Shown here one piece after another: positions 57,322 through 64,000 of a stretch of 64,000 nucleotides of DNA. A model generated the notes under the pieces. It had not been told where the DNA came from. It worked only from the letters and a program-made list of their open reading frames with translations, and did not search any database. The DNA lies in the NCBI RefSeq assembly GCF_011075055.1, contig NW_025401106.1, forward strand, positions 186,001 to 250,000, given 5' to 3'. The translations under genes and the position numbers were made by a program. Within the stretch, counting starts at the first letter, position 1; the number at the start of each line of letters is the position of its first letter. This DNA comes from Mangifera indica (taxonomy: Eukaryota > Streptophyta > Magnoliopsida > Sapindales > Anacardiaceae).

Positions 57322-58620
57322 GGCCAAAAGACTATTTCTCATCCAAAGTATACGGTTTTATCAAATTTTCTCCTATTAACTTTGAAAATTTCATTTATCT
57401 ATTATAGGCTATTAAAATTAACAGAACTCTAATCCCTAAAAAATTTATCTCATTTTTCTCTCTAACTCCCAAAAATTGAAAACTCTAGAGAGAAAAATGT
57501 TATTTTTTAAAATTTGGATTGAAAGAAATTATTAGTTTTTAGGGTTTAAAAGAGAAAATTAAATTAAATTTAAGTTTATTTTTAATAATATAGATAAAAT
57601 GCCTTAAAACCGTTAATTTTAATTGATCACAGATGGATAACTAAGATTTTCAAAATTAATAAAGAGAAATTTGAGAAAATAACATATGTTGGGTGGAAAA
57701 TAAAGGATAATAATTAAAATAGGTAAAATTTTTTCCACTTATACCTTTTTAGGCAAACGCATAGTAGTTTTATTTTTATAAGCAAAACTTTTTATAACTC
57801 CAAAAATACCTTCCCAGCCCTGTATACGTAGGCGCTGGAAGGAAAACTTGAGTGCGTGAATGCGTGCAGAGTGCGCACGGTGCGTGCGTGGTGCGTGCGG
57901 TGCGCGCAGTGCGTGTGGTGTGTGAGCAGTGCACGCACCCTGATTAATATATATAAACAAAGTGTGAGGGTGCGCGCGCACCCTTTCTTTTAAATATATA
58001 TATATATATATATGTGTATATATATATATATTAAATAATATAAAAAATATAATAAATAAATATATATATTAAATATTATAATATTTAATATAATATATAT
58101 AAATAATAATAATAATAATTTTTAAATATATATATTATATTATTATATATTATATATAATATAATAATATAATAAATATATATAATAATATAATATTATA
58201 TATATATATATAAAATATATGTACAGTGTGCATACTGCGCACACACGGTGTGCACACTGTACACTCACTGTGCGCGCACTGTGCACTCACTGTGCGCGCA
58301 CTGTGCACTCACTGTGCACTATGTACAGTGTGTGCACTGCACTCACACTGTGTGCACCGCACGCACCACGCACTCTGCACGCACTCACGCACTCTGTGCG
58401 TACTCCATATGCACCCACACACTCTGCGCGCACTCCGCACGTACCCACGCACTCAAACCTTTCTTCTAGTGCTTACGTATACAGGGCTGAAAGGGTATTT
58501 TTGGAGTTACAAAAAAATTTGCTTATAAAAGTAAAATTACTGTGTGTTTACCTAAAAAGGTATAAGCGAAAAATTTTTTGTTTATTTTAATTAATATCCC
58601 GGAAAAATAATCCTTTGGCC
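57322..58620. mobile_element. MITE-A host element of a second nest
   Basis: Left end GGCCAAAAGACTATTTCTC, right end GGAAAAATAATCCTTTGGCC. Flanks are A-rich (TATAAAAAA and TAAAAAAAA), compatible with a 9-bp duplication but not decisive. It is split 20 bases before its right end by a MITE-B (57704-58600). Confidence 0.85.
57704..58600. mobile_element. MITE-B nested in MITE-A, 897 bp
   Basis: Ends AGGATAATAATTAAAATAGG and, inverted, GGGATATTAATTAAAATA. Flanks GGAAAATAA (57695-57703) and GGAAAAATAA (58601-58610) are a 9-bp duplication with one extra A. The interior closely matches 55557-56400, including CCTGTATACGTAGGCGCTGG and GAAAACTTGAGTGCGTG, so the two are recent relatives. Frames at 57739-57981 and 58219-58590 are by-products of the CAC/GTG words. 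Confidence 0.92.
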
Positions 58621-60728
58621 TAAAAAAAATTATTCTAATAAAAATTTTCAGTCACCTGGATTTATAGAAGTTTTATGGTGAAGAAATGGCCATCAAACTA
58701 CCCTCAAGCCCAGCTCTAAAGACCCAAATGGATTCTGGCCCAGTCTTGGCTCGTTTAAACTTTTACACGATTCTTAAATAAAATATTTTTAATGTATTTA
58801 ATAAAGTACAGCAAATTAATCTTACAAATCGAGTTGGATTCAGGCTCGCTGAGCTAGAGTTCAAGCTTCTCAAACTAATATCATAATTTAATAAAAAATT
58901 ATTATAACAATATTATTTTGATGTGTATTAATCAATAGAAAATCATTTTAAAAAGTTATTTTAATTAATTTACATTGAAACCCTTTATACTTACAAGTTC
59001 GACGAGTTAAATACCTTTTAATTTGAAATTAAGAATATTAAATTCTTGAACATAACTCAAATTAAAGTTTGGTTGAATTAAATTTATTCCAACCTTATTT
59101 GAATTGAATCTATTTTCCAGCATGAATAAACCCTATTCAAACGCCTACGTTCGTGTACATAGACCCTTTGAAAATAAACACAAAATTCCAGAAGATGGGT
59201 TAAAATATAACCGACATCTGGCCGTCCATTTGAGAAAAACGAAGTAATTTTGTCAAAGTAGTTCATCAAGTTTTGTAAGAATACCCCGACAACAATTGAA
59301 TTATTTTTAACAAACTGAAAATGTCAAAAGAAGATGTAATTCGGCTGCCTCATAATTATCTTAAATGCAAATCTTATGGTTGTAGTTCAACTACTTCTAT
59401 TATGGTTGACCTAATTTTTTATTATTTTCAGCCTCAATTTGGCAAGTTTCTTGGTTTATATTTATTATTCATGAACCTCATCAATATATTAGTTAAATTA
59501 TTTTTATAATAATAAAATTATACATGTGTATATATATATAAAATATATAATTTAGATATACACATAATATATTATTATATAATTAAATAATTTTAAATTA
59601 AAAATAACGTAAAATCTAATCATATGATGATACATTATTTATATTATCAAATTATGTATTAAAAAATACATATATATATAATATTACTCTTATTTTTTAT
59701 AAACATATAAATTTAAATTAAATTTGATTCCTTCTTATATAGTCGAATGATTTTATAAAGGAAAGGCAAATCAAATCTCTTACGAAACCTATTAAATAAA
59801 TAAAAAAATATATGTTTACATCTTTCGAAATAGATCTAGAAATATAAGTCAATATAATTAAATAGAATCCAAAGTGAAGGCCTATCTCACATGGGAAATG
59901 AATTAATATGCATATTGAATTTTGTATTCAGAACAAATAAATAAATAAATATTTCTAAAGCATTGAACCAAAATACAAAGAAACAAGGACTCAAATGTCA
60001 CGTGCAAATAATGTGTGAACATTGAGGCAATAATTAACTTTGAAGATAGACGGTAGACTTAATTGAAAGTCTGAATTATTCAAAATATATACGTGTTGGG
60101 AAATGGGAATTGCACGTATTGTACAGACTTGACTTTTAGAGTCTGTTTGCCCCATTAAACCTCTCTTGTGATTCATTAACATGAGTCTGAGGGATACATA
60201 GAAATCGAATTAAGTTTAAAATTTTTTTTTTGTTTGAGTTTAATATAAATAAAAATAGTTTATTTTAAATTCATCGAATTAATATTAAAGATGATATAAA
60301 TTTAATTAGAATAAAAATAATTTAATTTAAATTTGATTTAAATTTATAGTTTAAATCTATTGTTCGAATATATAACTTAAATTTATTATTCAAATTTATG
60401 ATTTATTGATAAAATAACATCGTTTAATAATTATTTAATATAATTTGGATTGAGTCACAAACCAAATTTGAATTAAATCGAGACATTTACTTAGCTTGCT
60501 AACTAAACTAAGTCGAACATTATCTAACTTTAATTTAGATTAATTTTAAAATGAGTTAAACTTTTTAATTTGAACTTAGTTCAAATTCATATTAAACGAA
60601 TTTGTATCAGATTGAATGGAGTTGAGCCAACTTTTGAGTATGCGCTAATTCGGTTTGGACCTAGCACTATTACATTACAAATTAATCATTTCAAGACCAA
60701 TAATGTGGTTTATGATATATTTCAATAA
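58621..60728. other. Intergenic with repeats, no gene seen
   Basis: Contains MITE-D-like stretches (about 58700-59090 with AAATCGAGTTGGATTCAGG and GAGCTAGAGTTCAAGC; 60190-60665 ending GGTTTGGACCTAGC), and a MITE-C at about 59515-59690. Small frames at 59084-59269, 59321-59509 and 59991-60182 show no domain. Confidence 0.55.
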
Positions 60729-61478
60729 GGCCATAGGACTATTTCCTACTCAAAGTTTGTTGTTATCTCAAGTTTTTTCTTGTTAATTTTAAAAATCTCA
60801 TTTACCCACCTATGGTTGGTTAAAATTAACAATTTCAAGGGTAAAATCGTTATTTTATCTGTAATATTAAAAAATAACTAAAATTTAATTTCTTTTTCCC
60901 TCTAAAACCCTAAAAACTAACCATTTTCCCCTAAACCAAGTTTTAAAAAATGACATTCCCCCCCTAGGGTTTAGTTTTCAATCCCCGATATCAAATTTGG
61001 CTCCATCGCCAGTGACTAAGCTTCTCCGATGCATCATCATGCTTCAACGGTCTCTCTCCCCTCCTCCATGGAACTAGGAAGATGATGGTCTCCCTAAAAA
61101 AAGACATCTAGGAAGACGATCGTCTTCCCAAACGAAAATCGACTTCATCTTTCCAAGTTAGATTTACATCAGTCACAGTTCCAGAGGAGGGGAGAGAGAT
61201 CATCAGAGGATGGTAATACATCAAGGAAGCTTCATCGTCAGCGATGGCATGGGGGATTGAAAACTAAACCCTAAAGGGGGAATTCCATTTTTTAAAATTT
61301 GGCCAAAGGGGAAAATTGTTAGTTTTTAGGGTTTTGAGGGGAAAAAAGAGACAAAATTTTAAGAGATTAGAGTTTCGTTAACTTTAATTATCCATGAATA
61401 AGTAAATAAAATTTTCAAAATTAACAGAGAGAAAGTTAAGATAACAACATACTTTGAATGGAAAATAATCCTTTGGCC
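60729..61478. mobile_element. MITE-A, complete, 750 bp, 9-bp TSD
   Basis: Ends GGCCATAGGACTATTTCCTA and GGAAAATAATCCTTTGGCC. Perfect duplications TTTCAATAA lie at 60720-60728 and 61479-61487. The interior is a long inverted repeat: CCCCTAGGGTTTAGTTTTCAA against TTGAAAACTAAACCCTAAAG, with GGAAGACGATCGTCTTCC at the centre. Confidence 0.93.
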
Positions 61479-61619
61479 TTTCAATAAATTTCGACTTTCA
61501 TGCATGTTTGTATTTATTAATAACCTTACATCTTTCATTTATAATTAATTATATATAGTCTAAATAATCCATTTTAGAAAAGAAAATTTACTCCATTTGT
61601 TTGTATATATAAATTATAC

Positions 61620-63420
61620 AAGGGGAACTTAAATAAAATGATCACATTTTAGGGACCTAAACAAAATTCATATAGTTTTTGGGTATTAAACAATTTAATA
61701 CCAAAATTACCCTTCACCTTTTTCATAACCATAACCTTGTATCAACAAAAAAAAAATCACATCACACCCCATAAGCTTTGAAATTTCATATTTTCACCCT
61801 CTTCCCATGCTGGGGTTATTGGACAATTACAGCTATGCCATATGGGGAAAAATTAAAATTTTGTCATAGAGGGTAAATTGATACTTTGCCCTCGTATGAA
61901 TTTTTTCAAAAGTATATTTGTACGTTTAATACTTGCTTTATTCAAATAATGCCTACTTTATTTTAAAAAAAAAGGGATTAAAATTTTGAAAACTACATTC
62001 CAGAAAAAGCATGAACTAAAAAATATAAATTTGTGCCCAATTTTCGTATGAATTTTTAAAGGGTATATTTGCACTTTTAGTTATAGTGCTTGGGTTACTA
62101 GTATAATACCTAATTTATTTAAAAAAAAAAAAACCAAAATTTAAAAAATTACACATTAAAAAACTCTAACTTGAATAAATATTAATATGCCTCTAAATGA
62201 AAATTATCAAAAACCCCCCAAAATTGAAAAATGTTAAATTTTCAACCAAGCGGATCACACATACTAAATAAAACACACGTTGTGAAAATAACTAGATGCA
62301 TCCACCATGTGCGCCTAACCTCCCTATGTAATTAAAAGTTATCCTAAACCCCCACCATGCGTGACTTGTATGGTTTGAAAAATAACAAATGCACTCCCTT
62401 GTCAACCCAAACCATCATATGTGATTCATCACATGTGATGATCCATATAATAACTGTGAATCACATGTGATAATCAAATCATATTGAATATACTATTTTC
62501 AATAGACTAGACACCTACTCTAGCATAAATCCAATAACATGTGATTTATTTTTTCTATTTATTTTTTCATAAAATAGCTTGAATCTCTTACAATTTTGAT
62601 AAGATTTGTTATTGGATTTATGTTAGAGTAGGTGTATAGTCTATTGAAAATAGTATATTTGATATGATTCGATCATCACATGTGATAGTTTGGGTTGAGA
62701 AGGGAGTGCATTTGTTATTTTTCAAACCATACAAGTCACGCATGTAGGGGTTTAGTATAACCAGATGCATCCACCATGTGTGCCTAACCCCCCTACGTAA
62801 TTAAAGGTTACCCTAAACCCCTATATGCGTGACTTGTATGGTTTGAAAAATAACAAATGCACTCCCTTCTCAACCCAAACCATCACATGTGATGATCGAA
62901 TCATATCGAATATACTATTTTCAATAGACTATACACCTACTCTAACATAAATCCAATAACAAATCTTATCAAAATTGTAAGAGATTCAAGCTATTTTATG
63001 AAAAAAAACTAAATAGAAAAAACCGCAAGGAAAAACACCCTAAATCTATACCAACATACTTAAATATTGACACTATAAGTTATTAAATATGATATGGGAT
63101 AACTTACTAACCTTTTTTATTTCATTTTTGTCAAAAAAAAAAAAAAAAACAAACAAAATCATCAGTTATTGAGTTCGGTGAACAAGGTTGTGCAATGGGT
63201 ATGGGAATGCAAGGTAAGAATGGAAGATTTCAAAGTTGGAAATGAATATAAAATTTGTTTATATATAGGAATTTTCATCAAAGTGTAAAATGTTGATTAT
63301 ATTGTTTGACACTAAAAATTTTGGTTAATTATGTTTTGGTTATTATGGTTTTCAATTGTGAATAGATATTAATAAGATTAAAGCTGAAATGACAAAATGA
63401 CCATTCAAGAATCATTGAAG
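61620..63420. mobile_element. Non-autonomous MULE-like element, ends uncertain
   Basis: The left part (AAATGATCACATTTTAGGGACC, AATACCAAAATTACCC) and right part (ACTTACTAACCTTTTTTATTTC, then GGGTATGGGAATGC) follow the order of MULE-2 subterminal sequences at 31840-32200. There is no transposase or DUF1985. No target duplication could be fixed. Confidence 0.5.
62288..63000. repeat. Three-unit direct/inverted repeat (X, inverted X, X)
   Basis: Unit X at about 62288-62540, its inverse at about 62566-62756 and X again at about 62758-63000. Shared words include GACTTGTATGGTTTGAAAAA, AACAAATGCACTCCCTT, and ACTATTTTCAATAGACTA. The second and third units form ~195-bp arms with a ~50-bp loop and few mismatches. 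The first unit has extra CACATGTGAT words. Confidence 0.9.
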
Positions 63421-64000
63421 GTGTATCCAATAACAGTATCAAATAATATTATAATCTTTGTATAGGCAATTTATTAAGTAATGTTGACTTTGTAACAATT
63501 GAATGCCACATTTTTTATTAACTAGTGATTTTATTTGTATTTATTAGATGGATAAACTGAAAATATAATCATCAAACTCACAATCACTATTATACTAGAT
63601 AAGTTAAAATTTTATAAATATGTCAAAAAATCGAACATATTTGTTAGATAGATGAACTAAAGAGATAGTAATCGAACTTATAATTACTATACTTGATAAG
63701 TTAAAGTTTTACTAACGTGTTAGAGATCATTAAACACCTATAAAAGGTTGTAAAAGTTCAAAAAATTAAAATAGCAAATTGCATCCTTAATTATTGATTA
63801 AATGGATAGATTAGAAAAACCAAATCGTACATAACACGAGGACGAGGAGACGTCGGTGATTTGAACATTAGAATAAAATAAAATTAGTAAGTAATAAACA
63901 ATCCCGCGGGTTTCTCCAACAAACAAGGGCAGTTGTTGAAACCAAATTGCATCGGCGTCTTAGTTAAAACAATACGACCACGTTTTATTTATTTAAATGA
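63421..64000. other. Window end, no gene seen
   Basis: AT-rich with a short direct repetition (GATGGATAAACTGAAAATATAA at 63546 and GATAGATGAACTAAAGAGATAG at 63646, each followed by similar AATCACTAT/AATTACTAT sequence). No supported reading frame. Confidence 0.5.

Noticed and set aside
60961..61275. Telomere-like CCCTAAA/TTTAGGG words
   Set aside because: Only single copies, symmetrically placed in MITE-A interiors; not a telomeric array.

Overview
The window looks like a stretch of a flowering-plant (eudicot-type) nuclear genome. It is strongly AT-rich, full of nested transposons, and contains one clearly intact spliced protein gene with canonical GT/AG introns. There are no rRNA, tRNA, CRISPR or prokaryotic operon signals. 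Species cannot be assigned from sequence alone. The names MITE-A, -B, -C and -D below are mine.

Layout. 1-13840: three tandem, diverged copies (A, B, C) of a roughly 3.5 kb segment, with MITE-A halves at the copy junctions and later MITE insertions. Two insertions have an empty site preserved in a sister copy. 13841-17167: gene-poor, with a small heat-shock protein (HSP20) pseudogene. 17168-24380: remains of a Mutator-like element (MULE) with a 118-bp tandem array, a DUF1985/ULP1-protease gene on + and a MuDR transposase C-terminal half on -. 24872-32292: a second MULE with terminal repeats and a 10-bp target duplication, carrying a transposase N-terminal half on + and a DUF1985 gene on -, interrupted by a 2.03 kb solo LTR. 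33040-40457: a decayed Ty1-copia retrotransposon on the minus strand with a MITE in its 3' untranslated part and a tandem array of partial LTRs at its 5' LTR. 40500-49240: mostly intergenic, with several MITEs and a possible orphan promoter and first exon.

49248-51257 (-): the only gene I consider intact. It encodes a three-exon, 283-aa plasmodesmata-located-protein type receptor-like protein with a signal peptide, two DUF26 domains, one transmembrane helix and a very short tail. 51330-64000: transposon-dominated, with a three-level nest of elements at 54680-57091, a second nest at 57322-58620, an intact MITE-A at 60729-61478, and a structure of alternating direct and inverted repeats at 62290-63000.

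The strongest unusual signal is positional. Three independent nested insertions of MITE-B-type elements all sit at the same place in the host element's terminal inverted repeat: the 9-bp target duplication occupies TIR positions 11-19. The MITE-B termini resemble those of the MULEs in this window, which suggests how they may be mobilised. The two MULEs each pair a transposase with a captured ULP1/DUF1985 gene, as in the KI (Kaonashi) MULEs described in Arabidopsis. All of their genes here are broken.
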